A DNA stretch of 8,952 nucleotides from SYHX01 sp049317645 (GTDB taxonomy: Bacteria > Bacteroidota > Bacteroidia > UBA7662). Of the stretch, positions 1-6,943 are shown piece after piece. How positions within the stretch are numbered: position 1 is the first letter of the stretch; every line of letters begins with the position of its first letter. The stretch lies in contig JBMOHV010000064.1 of the NCBI GenBank assembly GCA_049317645.1, positions 1-8,952 on the forward strand, in the 5' to 3' direction. The notes below the pieces were generated by a model. That model saw only the letters and a program-made list of their open reading frames with translations, did no database searches and was not told where the DNA came from. The translations under genes were made by a program, and so were the position numbers.

Positions 1-500
1 TCTGCGAATTCATCGGCGAATTCACAATTCCCTGGTGTTGCCACGTCCCAGTTGATGCTGGTATTTCCGGTGGCCAAAACGCGGAACCGTAGATTAAACA
101 TGGTACCGCTTACCGTCACCGGGGTTAAGGCGAACCAGGCAGCCCTGAACTGCCTGCGGGTTGTGGTATTGAAAGGTGCGTTGGGTGAAAGGTTGCTAAA
201 TAGACCGCAATTGCTCAAAAATCCGGCACTAATGGCGGAATTGAGGCCGGTGACCGAGCTGATGCACTGCAATTTGGTGGAGTCGTAATCAATCGCCAAA
301 GAAATCGCTGAGGTGCTGATCCCTGATGCCATGACAGCGGTCACAGGAATGACCAAGGTGTCACCGACTGCACAAGTCGAGGAATTGATGGTGCCTATGG
401 TGGCGGTGATGTTTTGGGCACGCAGACCGGGCGCCAAGCCCAGGATTGCGATTGCAAAAGCCAAAAAAAGCGTTTTGACGTTGAAATTGGACGTTTTCAT
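1..500 (-). CDS. Secreted protein with cohesin-like domain (5' part, runs off left edge)
   Basis: The minus strand is open without a stop from an ATG at 500 to the window edge, giving the first 166 residues. Residues 1-28 form a signal peptide: Lys at 2 and 9, hydrophobic core LFLAFAIAILGLA, and a likely cut in LRA|QN. Residues 30-166 read as a beta-sandwich resembling cohesin domains: an early GDTLVIPVTV strand, then ISLAIDYDSTKLQC, a FRAAWF strand, and TMFNLRFRVLATGNTSINW. In Bacteroidota such domains occur in large secreted or surface proteins, often ending in a T9SS sorting domain; here the C-terminus is outside the window, so the anchoring route and any partner are unknown. Two cysteines (in STCAVG and KLQC) may pair in the exported protein. 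There is no Shine-Dalgarno before the ATG. The gene lies downstream of corA in the same direction but beyond a terminator, so it is probably a separate unit. The plus-strand frames over it are shadows. Confidence 0.8.
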   Translation of the reverse strand, partial: MKTSNFNVKTLFLAFAIAILGLAPGLRAQNITATIGTINSSTCAVGDTLVIPVTAVMASGISTSAISLAIDYDSTKLQCISSVTGLNSAISAGFLSNCGLFSNLSPNAPFNTTTRRQFRAAWFALTPVTVSGTMFNLRFRVLATGNTSINWDVATPGNCEFADEFA

Positions 501-546
501 GGTGGCAGGTAGGTTATTTTGCATTCTATGCGGGTATATTTTGTTT

Positions 547-576
547 TAAATATACAACGATGAGGTTGCACTTGAA
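547..576 (-). promoter_or_regulatory. Weak candidate promoter for the cohesin-like gene
   Basis: On the minus strand TATATTTA (554-547) differs from the Bacteroidota -7 box TAnnTTTG only in the last base. It is preceded, 19 nt away, by TTC (576-574), one base off the TTG -33 element. It would give a leader of roughly 40 nt before the ATG at 500. Both elements are imperfect, so this is only a suggestion. Confidence 0.3.
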
Positions 577-626
577 GTCATTATCCAAGGACATGTGCAT
601 AACTCGTATACATTTAATAAATTCTT

Positions 627-670
627 AAAAATGGGGGTGGATCAAAGACAGCTAGTGTCCTTCGATCCCC
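627..670 (-). terminator. Rho-independent terminator downstream of corA
   Basis: An inverted repeat pairs 639-650 (ggatcaaagaca) with 656-668 (tgtccttcgatcc), with a one-base bulge and a five-base loop. It is extended outward by a G-run at 633-637 opposite the C-run at 667-670. Read on the minus strand, the stem is followed by CCCCCATTTTT, so the U-tract (631-627) lies on the correct side for transcripts coming out of corA, whose stop codon is about 50 nt upstream. This separates the four-gene cluster from the cohesin-like gene. Confidence 0.65.
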
Positions 671-717
671 AAAAGCCTTGACCCGGCCCGGATTAATTAC
701 AAGGATCGCTCGCGGTC

Positions 718-1647
718 CTAGAACCAGCGCATCCGCCGGAAAAGCAGGAAAACCACGGATATCATCGCCCCGCTAAGGCCCAGCAACCCCCAAAACGCTG
801 TTTCGGTCTGGGCATAGGGCAAAGGGATGTTCATGCCGTACAAGCTGGCAAAGAGGGTCGGAATGGCCAGGCAGATGGTCACAAAGGTGAGGGTCTTCAT
901 GACATTGTTCATGTTGTTGTTGATGACCGAGCTAAAGGCCTCCATCATTTGTCCCATGATTCGTATGGATACGGTGGTCATTTGCAGGGCCTGTTGATTT
1001 TCGATTTGGACATCCTCGAGTAAATCCACATCCTCTTCGTAGGCAAAATGCCGGAGCCTGCGCAATCGTTCCATCATGGCACCGTTGGTCTGCAACGCGG
1101 TGGTATAATAAATGAGGGTCTTTTCGTATTGAAGGAGACCGACGATTTCTTTGTTTTTGAGGGAATTCTCGAGTTCATCCTCCAATTTTTCGACCACTTT
1201 GTTGATATTCCGCAGGTGGGTTAGGAACTTGGTGGCTGTTTTTAAGAGAATTTGAAGCAAGAAGGTGTCCTTTTTGTTGGTCTTGAAGCCACGGACCCTT
1301 TCACGGACAAATTCCTGCAAAATGGCGTTTTCGTCTTTGCAGAGCGTGATGGTGAACTGTTCTGTCTGCATGATCAAAAGGGGAAGGGTAATAAAAGGGA
1401 TATCGAATTCCATACCCCTGAAATGGGGAATACGAAGGACCACCAGCAGGTAATCGTTTTCTTTTTCGACCCTCGACAATTCGTCTTGGTCCAAGGAGTC
1501 GGTTAAATACTCCACCGCCAAGGGACAATGCTCCTCAAGCCACGCCTTGTCCTGTTCGTTGGGGTCAACAATATTGATCCAGCACCCGTTTTCTACCTGC
1601 TGTATGGCACGAAGGCCCGCGTCGTTGGTCTGAAAAAGCTGAATCAT
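718..1647 (-). CDS. corA: CorA-family magnesium/divalent cation transporter
   Basis: This 309-residue protein belongs to the CorA family, inner-membrane pentameric channels that take up Mg2+ (some members carry Co2+, Ni2+ or Zn2+). The N-terminal two thirds is the acidic cytoplasmic alpha/beta funnel domain followed by a long charged helical region (INKVVEKLEDELEN and following). Two membrane segments close the protein: TM1 at about 250-270, ending in the family signature YGMN (Gly271-Met272-Asn273), and TM2 at about 285-303, followed by a short basic tail ending MRWF. Length and topology are normal for the family. I chose the ATG at 1647; an in-frame TTG 18 nt upstream would overlap the candidate -7 box. 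The gene is last in the minus-strand cluster, 69 nt after the saccharopine dehydrogenase stop, and may have its own promoter. Cation selectivity cannot be read from the sequence. Confidence 0.93.
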   Translation of the reverse strand: MIQLFQTNDAGLRAIQQVENGCWINIVDPNEQDKAWLEEHCPLAVEYLTDSLDQDELSRVEKENDYLLVVLRIPHFRGMEFDIPFITLPLLIMQTEQFTITLCKDENAILQEFVRERVRGFKTNKKDTFLLQILLKTATKFLTHLRNINKVVEKLEDELENSLKNKEIVGLLQYEKTLIYYTTALQTNGAMMERLRRLRHFAYEEDVDLLEDVQIENQQALQMTTVSIRIMGQMMEAFSSVINNNMNNVMKTLTFVTICLAIPTLFASLYGMNIPLPYAQTETAFWGLLGLSGAMISVVFLLFRRMRWF

Positions 1648-1662
1648 AAGGTAATGAGCCCG

Positions 1663-1670
1663 CAAAAATA
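1663..1670 (-). promoter_or_regulatory. Candidate -7 box of a corA promoter
   Basis: TATTTTTG on the minus strand is an exact match to the Bacteroidota consensus TAnnTTTG. It ends 15 nt before the corA ATG, so transcription from it would give a leader of only about 10 nt. No TTG lies at the usual 17-23 nt upstream; the nearest is 32 nt away. The box is also one arm of an inverted repeat (1659-1683). It suggests corA can be transcribed apart from the genes upstream. Confidence 0.45.
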
Positions 1671-1716
1671 GGATTTTTGGGGGACCTTGGGGCCGATACG
1701 ACCAAGTCCAGTGGTC

Positions 1717-3036
1717 CTAGGGCATGACTTGCGTTTCCCGGCAAGTGATACCCCATGCTTCCAAACCCTTCAAGATGGGTTGGTACCAATGCGGGGCCAA
1801 TGGTCTTTGGAGTCCGGTTTCTTGAATATGGCCTTGGAGGAAGCACTCCACAGCCATCGCTAAGGTCCAACCCACGGTTTGGGCCATCGCAGAATTTTCA
1901 CCCCCTTCTCCTTCAAGGACCAGCTCGCTTCGGTGTTCAACGACCCGACCTTGGTGGTCCTTGGAGCGGATGCGATGGCACATCACAACCATATCCCGGT
2001 CCATGACCCCCAATGACATACGCTCCACCATCCGTTGCTCGATGTTTTGGGCGGGATTGGTGGCATACGTGTCGTCGGCAGCTACCTCCCAAAAACCCAG
2101 AAAAGCCCATAATTCGATAACTTTTTGGGTTTCCTCGAGGGAATAATGCAATTCCTCGCCCAAAATTTTGGTTAATTCGGTGGCTGTTGGCCATTTTAGG
2201 GGATCATTGGGAAGGTTGGTATCCACGTTGAGCCCCAAATAGGCCAAAGGGAACCAAGCCAAGCAGAAATCACGGTGCCGAAGGGTGCCGCGGATGACGG
2301 TGTCGGCCTGCTCCAAGCCGTACAAGGTCCGGTAAGGCAGGGAATTTCTATTAAAATACCCCACAAGATCCTTGTGGCCCGTAAGTTCCAATGGCTGAAC
2401 GGCGCGAAACAAGCGGGGGTAGGGAATGACTTCAATTTGGTTGTTTTGCCAATAAACCGCAGGGCCGCTTTGTCCGGCTAGCACCACATTGCGAGGATTC
2501 CACGAAAATTTGTAATGCCAAGGATTATCGTCGGATACCGGGGCCACAAGTCCCCCTGTATAACCTTCGTAGGACAAGATGCCGTGCCCGGCATCGCGCA
2601 AACGATCCATGATTTGAAGGGCGGTCATATGGTCCAAACCAGGATCGCAACCGCATTCATTGAGGAACAAGAGGCCATTGGCTTGGATATCGGGCGCTAG
2701 GGCCTCCATTTCAACACTTTGGTAGGAGGCTGTAAACAACGAAACCTTGTTTTTGAGGCAGCATATGGCTACTTGCATATGCAACGAAACCGGAAGAAGG
2801 GAGATGACAACCACGGATTCTTTGACCAAAGCATCCAGGATTTCGGGCTGAGCAAGGGGGTCCAAGGCCACGGCTCGGCAGTTGGGAAGTCCTTCGATTT
2901 TGGCTTGGGCATGGTGAAGATCTTGATCGGCCACGATAAGGTCACATTCCAAAACGGCGGAATGTTGGGCCAAATAGCGAATGAGGTAGCCGGAGGAGCG
3001 TCCTGCGCCGAGAACAAGAATGGAGCGGTGAGGCAT
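1717..3036 (-). CDS. Saccharopine dehydrogenase, LYS9 type (glutamate-forming)
   Basis: The 439-residue product resembles yeast Lys9 over its whole length. LYS9-type enzymes interconvert saccharopine with L-glutamate plus aminoadipate semialdehyde, using NADP(H), in the cytoplasm. The N-terminus is a Rossmann fold with GAGRSSG at 10-16. Shared landmarks follow: VISLLP (78-82), NECGCDPGLDH (126-136), GGLVAP and SDDNP (161-172), HYKFSW (174-179), TVIRGTLR (246-253), RDMVV (347-351) and SAMAQTVG (382-389). The open frame extends 43 codons further upstream, but that part overlaps the preceding gene by 104 nt. The ATG at 3036 puts the Rossmann strand at once at the N-terminus and leaves a 25 nt gap, so I use it. 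No lysine-ketoglutarate reductase partner is in the window. In bacteria the likely role is lysine breakdown rather than synthesis, which is an inference. Other substrates within this dehydrogenase family cannot be excluded. Confidence 0.9.
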   Translation of the reverse strand: MPHRSILVLGAGRSSGYLIRYLAQHSAVLECDLIVADQDLHHAQAKIEGLPNCRAVALDPLAQPEILDALVKESVVVISLLPVSLHMQVAICCLKNKVSLFTASYQSVEMEALAPDIQANGLLFLNECGCDPGLDHMTALQIMDRLRDAGHGILSYEGYTGGLVAPVSDDNPWHYKFSWNPRNVVLAGQSGPAVYWQNNQIEVIPYPRLFRAVQPLELTGHKDLVGYFNRNSLPYRTLYGLEQADTVIRGTLRHRDFCLAWFPLAYLGLNVDTNLPNDPLKWPTATELTKILGEELHYSLEETQKVIELWAFLGFWEVAADDTYATNPAQNIEQRMVERMSLGVMDRDMVVMCHRIRSKDHQGRVVEHRSELVLEGEGGENSAMAQTVGWTLAMAVECFLQGHIQETGLQRPLAPHWYQPILKGLEAWGITCRETQVMP

Positions 3037-3061
3037 CGTTAGAAAGGAAGAGGGACGAAGG

Positions 3062-3922
3062 TTAACGACTAGGCTGGTAATTCGGAATTTCTTTGAAAAC
3101 GAGGGAACCTTTTTCCCAAACAAGGCCATCGAAGGTTCCGTCGGGGATGTAGTCGAAATCAGCACTGGAGGGGTCCAGCCCTCGGCTGATCAGGTGGTCA
3201 AAGTAAATCAGCCCTTGTTCTTGGTCCCACTTCATTTGGACCCTTACATCCCTTGGGTAGATGAGCTGCAGACGGGTCTGTGTTTTTGGACCCATTCGAA
3301 TCAAAGGAGCACCGACGAAAGCTCGGTTTTGGAGGGTATCGGGACAAATCCAATCCACGACTTTTCGTTGGCAAAAAGGCTCCCGGGCGTCGTAACCAAT
3401 GACGGCGTAACAAGGCAAGCCCGCATGGGTGGCCTTCAAAGGCAAAATTTCGAAATAAACAGCCCCTGGCCATTGGGGGCCCTCGTAAATCGTATCGACT
3501 TCGAATCGATTGGCTTGCTGATCCAAGAGGGGATAGAGACGGCCCTCCTGGTCAAAAAGACAACCGTAATGGCGACGGGCATTTTGCTCCAATTGCACCG
3601 ACCAGGTTAGGATTTTCCATTGTCCATCCGGGCTGTTCAAGGCCGATACCGGGTACAATTCAGACCAGGGAAAATTCCAGGCAGCGTTGGAACGAATCAA
3701 GCGCCCCAAATCTTGAACAAAGCGATGGTTGGCTACCCGGCGACGGGCCACCGAAGTATCGGTGTTCCAAGCAAGGATTTTGTTCTGCAAAGCTTCCAAA
3801 ACCGTATCCTCCACCGCTGGTTCGGGTCGGGATGGTTGTGCATGGACGGTGCTGTTGCCTGCGTTCCAAAAAGCCACCAAGGCCAGGCTAAACAAGAGGC
3901 AGATGCTTCGGCTTTGTGGCAT
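3062..3922 (-). CDS. Secreted protein of a conserved Bacteroidota family, function unknown
   Basis: This 286-residue protein has a clear signal peptide (residues 1-28: core ICLLFSLALVAFW, cut after VHA|Q) and no other membrane segment, so it is exported to the periplasm or beyond. I cannot name a function. From memory, the C-terminal half has the pattern of a widespread uncharacterised Bacteroidota secreted family: a VIGYD strand, KVVDW, a region rich in beta strands, IYFDHL (239-244), then PDGTFDG (260-266) followed by a WEKGSLVF strand. The mature part has four cysteines, which could form disulfides. There is no T9SS sorting domain and no lipobox. Its ATG lies 3 nt after the protease stop codon, which suggests translational coupling, and the saccharopine dehydrogenase starts 25 nt after its own stop. 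The context allows a role linked to the exported protease, but nothing in the sequence demonstrates one. Confidence 0.85.
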   Translation of the reverse strand: MPQSRSICLLFSLALVAFWNAGNSTVHAQPSRPEPAVEDTVLEALQNKILAWNTDTSVARRRVANHRFVQDLGRLIRSNAAWNFPWSELYPVSALNSPDGQWKILTWSVQLEQNARRHYGCLFDQEGRLYPLLDQQANRFEVDTIYEGPQWPGAVYFEILPLKATHAGLPCYAVIGYDAREPFCQRKVVDWICPDTLQNRAFVGAPLIRMGPKTQTRLQLIYPRDVRVQMKWDQEQGLIYFDHLISRGLDPSSADFDYIPDGTFDGLVWEKGSLVFKEIPNYQPSR

Positions 3923-3925
3923 GAA

Positions 3926-6727
3926 TCAGGGGGCGGATTTGATCCATCGAAAACGATAGAAACGGGCAAAGCCGGGGTTGGAATGCGTGTATTCTTCCAT
4001 GAGGATGCTGTACATCCCCGGGGCGATGGAGGGTAGTTCCCATGCGCAGTCCTCCCCGTTTGAAGAAGTCATGTCGCTGCTCCAGATGGTTTGGCCCGCG
4101 GTATTCAACAGATTCAAGCGAAGGGCTTTGGGGTTGCCAGGAGTTCGGTAATGCACGCGATTATGGGCCGAAGGGTTGGGGTAAATCCAGCGTAATGGTT
4201 GGTTGGAGTCATAGCTGGAACTTTCGTTTGATGCGGCAAAGACTCGATACATCGCAACATTGGTTACATAAAGATTCCCCCCAAAATCGTTAAGGGTGGT
4301 GAATCGCAAACGATAAGACCCGGGTGTATTTTGTTGTAACAATGAATCATTGATAATGATTCGTCGAAAAGCGCTGCTATCAGCAGGGTTGATTCCGGAA
4401 TGGGTCCGAAGGCTGTCTCCTCCGTTGCGATAAATGATTCGAAAATTTTGTCCGCAATTATCGGATAGTTCCACCCACAAAGAATCTCGAAAGGTGGTGC
4501 TTCGATTGGCGTAGGCAACATCAAACGACAAACGATAGCCTTGGCCCCAGGGTGCGGCAGCTTTGAAGAAAGGTGGCGACAGGAGATGGTCTTTTTGGCG
4601 GAGTCGTGAGGAGTAATCCCTCATTTTGATACCGGCGGCCCATCCCGATCCGACGCCAATCGATCCCGACCCGGATGGATGCGGCGGCGATGGTGTGGAT
4701 GGCAAACGAACCAACGCCCAGGTGGCTGGTAGGCCGTTGGCGCTGTAATCATCGTTATCCGGATTCTCGATCAACCAATCGTTGGCTCGGTGATTTTCTG
4801 TAACAAAAGGCAAACGAAGGCTATCGTCAAAATGTTCCGTGATAAGGTCTTGAGCAGATTCGATGTTATCAAATGCAACGGCGAAATAGTTGTTGAGGGT
4901 ATCGCTTTCGGTTCCTATGAGGGAAGGGAGAGGACTGCTGCTAATTCGGAACATCCACCTTTCGGTGTTTCTCAAAGGGTTCCGAACAAGGGATTGAATG
5001 GTGAGGGTGGTGGATTGGCCTGGCTGCAAGTTCAGGTTGCCAAACGAAACCGAATGATGCCACGTGCGGTGGTCGTAAAGCCCTATATAAAAGCCCTGAA
5101 CGGTGGTGTCTCCTCGGTTCACAACGCGGAGCCGTAATGGGATGGAGCCCGCTGCATTGATGGAGCAGCGAAGGCCCAATTGGTTCATTTGGGGGGAATC
5201 CAAACCCAAAATGGCCAGATCCGGCCCCCCGTTCATCGGGGGTTGAACAGGGTAACGGGAAGCCAAGAAGGCATAGGCCGCGTCTGTTTGAATCAGCCCT
5301 CTCCCAAAGAGTTGATCCTCGCCTGCTGGACCCAGGTCCAGGGCGGTTTGGTACAAGGCATTGAGGATTTGACGCCCGCTCACTTGCGGGAAGGCTTCCT
5401 TGAGCAATAGAACAGCCCCGCTCACATGGGGTGAAGCCATGCTGGTTCCTGATTTTTGACCGTAACCGGTGGGTCCGTCGGCGGAGCGAATGTTGACGCC
5501 CGGGGCGGATACTTCGGGTTTGATGATTCCCAAGGAATCGGTTCCGCAGCGACTGGGACCGTTACTCGAAAAACCTGCCAAGGCATTGGTGGGTTCCAAT
5601 GCCCCGATACAGAACACATTCAACGTGTCGTAGACAATCTGGGCAGGTACCCCAATGGTGAAGGGACCAGGTCCGTTATTGCCGGCCGAAAAGACATTGG
5701 CGATACCAGCGGCTTCGACGGATAACAATGCTTGAGCAACAACGGTCGCTTGGCAAACACTGTCAAATCCGGCATTGGCTCTTCCCCATGAATTATTGAT
5801 AACATCCGGTACATCGGTGGTTGTCGAGGTATCACCGTCCGGATTCAAGGCCCATTGAAAGGCCTGCATCAGCTGGGTCCAAGAACGCACATAAGCTAGG
5901 TTGGTAACAATGGGGTCGGTGGCCAAAAAATAGGCCCCCATGGCCATTCCGATGGTATCCTTGGTCGCCGTATCCAGTCCCAAAATGGTTCCAACAACGT
6001 GGGTTCCGTGGTTGCCGCTTTTGTCAGCAGGTAAGGGTTCGTCGTAAGGCAGCCAGGCCTGATCAAGGCCCAAGCGATGCCCCAAAAATTTTCCTCGAAG
6101 GGCCGGATGCTGTGGCCAAACCCCGGTATCCATCAACAAGGCACGACGTCCTTTGCCTGTATAACCCCGGGCCCACATTTGCGGGGCTTGAACGGCGATG
6201 AGGCCCGGTTCTTTGCCGTTGACCAATCCTGTGTTTTCGGGCTCGAATGCTTCCTGGCAGGCCGACGCCTCTTGGCCTTCGGTATACCCCATGGGTAAGG
6301 CCGAGGCTGGCAACAATTGGCCAACCCAGGATTCCTTTTGGAGTGCCTCGAATTGGTTGGAATCCAAGATCAAAGTCACCGCATTGCTAATCCAAAACGT
6401 ATCCAGGATTTGGACATTCTCGAAACGGTTTTTTGCAAGCCAATTCGATAGGACCGTTAGGGATTCCTTGGACAGGTTGAGCCCATTGCGTTGCACCATT
6501 TTGACCCTTTCGCTCAAGGGGGTCCCTTCCCGCTCAAATTGCAGCATGGCTGAACGCGCATCCCATTGGCGATCGAACACCAACAAGGTAGGTTGCTTCG
6601 TGGATTCTTGAACGAGTTCCTGGCCCGTGGCCGTCTTGCCGCACCAGGTCATCACCAAGAGGAACGCTCCGACGATGACCCACCTTGGGTGCTTTATCGG
6701 GCTGTAGGAGAACGAAATTCCTTTCAT
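3926..6727 (-). CDS. Secreted S8 (subtilisin-like) serine protease with T9SS sorting domain
   Basis: The 933-residue product is a subtilase exported through Sec and then T9SS. A long signal peptide spans about 1-36 (hydrophobic core WVIVGAFLLVM). Residues 37-165 look like a propeptide. The S8 catalytic domain, about 175-500, carries the complete triad: Asp200 in LLMDTG, His243 in NHGTHVVG, Ser429 in GTSMASPH, with the oxyanion Asn350 in SAGNNGPG. An Ig-like, CARDB-type linker follows (about 500-620), then a jelly-roll region resembling MAM domains (about 630-835; FDVAYA, DSLWVELSDNCG). A type A sorting domain closes the protein, with YPNP at 849-852 and PGMYSI near the end. I chose the ATG at 6727; the in-frame TTG at 6742 lies inside the candidate promoter. 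It is the first gene of the cluster. Expected place: cell surface or medium. Substrate is unknown; general peptide scavenging is the default guess. Confidence 0.93.
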   Translation of the reverse strand: MKGISFSYSPIKHPRWVIVGAFLLVMTWCGKTATGQELVQESTKQPTLLVFDRQWDARSAMLQFEREGTPLSERVKMVQRNGLNLSKESLTVLSNWLAKNRFENVQILDTFWISNAVTLILDSNQFEALQKESWVGQLLPASALPMGYTEGQEASACQEAFEPENTGLVNGKEPGLIAVQAPQMWARGYTGKGRRALLMDTGVWPQHPALRGKFLGHRLGLDQAWLPYDEPLPADKSGNHGTHVVGTILGLDTATKDTIGMAMGAYFLATDPIVTNLAYVRSWTQLMQAFQWALNPDGDTSTTTDVPDVINNSWGRANAGFDSVCQATVVAQALLSVEAAGIANVFSAGNNGPGPFTIGVPAQIVYDTLNVFCIGALEPTNALAGFSSNGPSRCGTDSLGIIKPEVSAPGVNIRSADGPTGYGQKSGTSMASPHVSGAVLLLKEAFPQVSGRQILNALYQTALDLGPAGEDQLFGRGLIQTDAAYAFLASRYPVQPPMNGGPDLAILGLDSPQMNQLGLRCSINAAGSIPLRLRVVNRGDTTVQGFYIGLYDHRTWHHSVSFGNLNLQPGQSTTLTIQSLVRNPLRNTERWMFRISSSPLPSLIGTESDTLNNYFAVAFDNIESAQDLITEHFDDSLRLPFVTENHRANDWLIENPDNDDYSANGLPATWALVRLPSTPSPPHPSGSGSIGVGSGWAAGIKMRDYSSRLRQKDHLLSPPFFKAAAPWGQGYRLSFDVAYANRSTTFRDSLWVELSDNCGQNFRIIYRNGGDSLRTHSGINPADSSAFRRIIINDSLLQQNTPGSYRLRFTTLNDFGGNLYVTNVAMYRVFAASNESSSYDSNQPLRWIYPNPSAHNRVHYRTPGNPKALRLNLLNTAGQTIWSSDMTSSNGEDCAWELPSIAPGMYSILMEEYTHSNPGFARFYRFRWIKSAP

Positions 6728-6739
6728 TGGACGAATATT

Positions 6740-6768
6740 CAAAAATATTTATGCGAAGCGTTCGACAA
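6740..6768 (-). promoter_or_regulatory. Promoter of the S8 protease cluster
   Basis: On the minus strand TTG (6768-6766) is followed after 18 nt by TATTTTTG (6747-6740). Together they match the Bacteroidota housekeeping promoter TTG-N17-23-TAnnTTTG exactly. The box ends 12 nt before the ATG at 6727, so the leader would be very short (about 8 nt). It also argues against the upstream TTG start at 6742, which would lie within the promoter. Confidence 0.6.
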
Positions 6769-6793
6769 CGGAAGAAGAATCCCATGGTTGGAA

Positions 6794-6801
6794 TATCTTT
6801 G
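6794..6801 (+). promoter_or_regulatory. -7 box of the tRNA-Leu promoter
   Basis: TATCTTTG matches TAnnTTTG exactly and ends 10 nt before the first base of the tRNA, leaving a leader of only a few nucleotides for RNase P to remove. No good TTG is seen at 17-23 nt upstream, so the -33 element is weak or absent. The box faces away from the protease promoter. Confidence 0.5.
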
Positions 6802-6811
6802 CCGCCTGCAC

Positions 6812-6895
6812 GCCCAGGTGGCGGAATTGGTAGACGCGCTGGTCTCAAACACCAGTGAGCTAACACTCGTACCGGTTCGACTCCGGTCCTGGGCA
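6812..6895 (+). tRNA. tRNA-Leu, anticodon CAA (reads UUG)
   Basis: The 84-base sequence folds into a full class II cloverleaf. The acceptor stem GCCCAGG pairs with CCTGGGC (6888-6894) with no mismatch, followed by discriminator A at 6895. The D arm has stem GCG/CGC around GAATTGGTAGA. The anticodon stem CTGGT/ACCAG encloses loop CTCAAAC, placing anticodon CAA at 6846-6848. A long variable arm (GAG/CTC) follows, and the T arm is ACCGG-TTCGACT-CCGGT. The long variable arm, discriminator A and anticodon all agree on leucine. The 3' CCA is not encoded, so it must be added by nucleotidyltransferase. Minus-strand open frames running through it are artefacts. Confidence 0.97.
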
Positions 6896-6909
6896 CATCT
6901 AGAAGTGTT

Positions 6910-6943
6910 CCTTGGGGTCTTTTGAAACGAAAGACCCCCAAGG
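6910..6943. terminator. Strong hairpin between tRNA-Leu and rseP, probable two-way terminator
   Basis: CCTTGGGGTCTTT (6910-6922) pairs with AAAGACCCCCAAGG (6930-6943) around a seven-base loop: 13 base pairs with one bulged base. It sits 15 bases after the plus-strand tRNA and about 90 bases after the stop codon of the convergent minus-strand rseP, where a shared terminator would be expected. Neither flank has a U-tract, so intrinsic termination is less certain; it may instead protect or define 3' ends. Confidence 0.5.

Noticed and set aside
52..549. Two small plus-strand open frames at the left end
   Set aside because: They are antisense to the cohesin-like coding frame, which has a signal peptide and family-like strand pattern; the small frames have neither.
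1700..1716. Small hairpin GACCA/TGGTC just after the saccharopine dehydrogenase stop
   Set aside because: Only five base pairs and no U-tract; too weak to call a terminator.
2761..2782. Two copies of GCATATG eight bases apart, a possible regulatory palindrome
   Set aside because: They lie inside the saccharopine dehydrogenase coding region, encode ordinary residues and are far from any start.
3037..3165. N-terminal extension of saccharopine dehydrogenase by 43 codons
   Set aside because: It would overlap the preceding gene by 104 nt and add an unrelated stretch before the Rossmann motif, which normally stands at the very N-terminus.
6630..6660. Possible lipoprotein signal in the S8 protease (MTWC after the hydrophobic core)
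   Set aside because: A tryptophan directly before the cysteine does not fit the lipobox, and a C-terminal T9SS sorting domain already explains the localisation.
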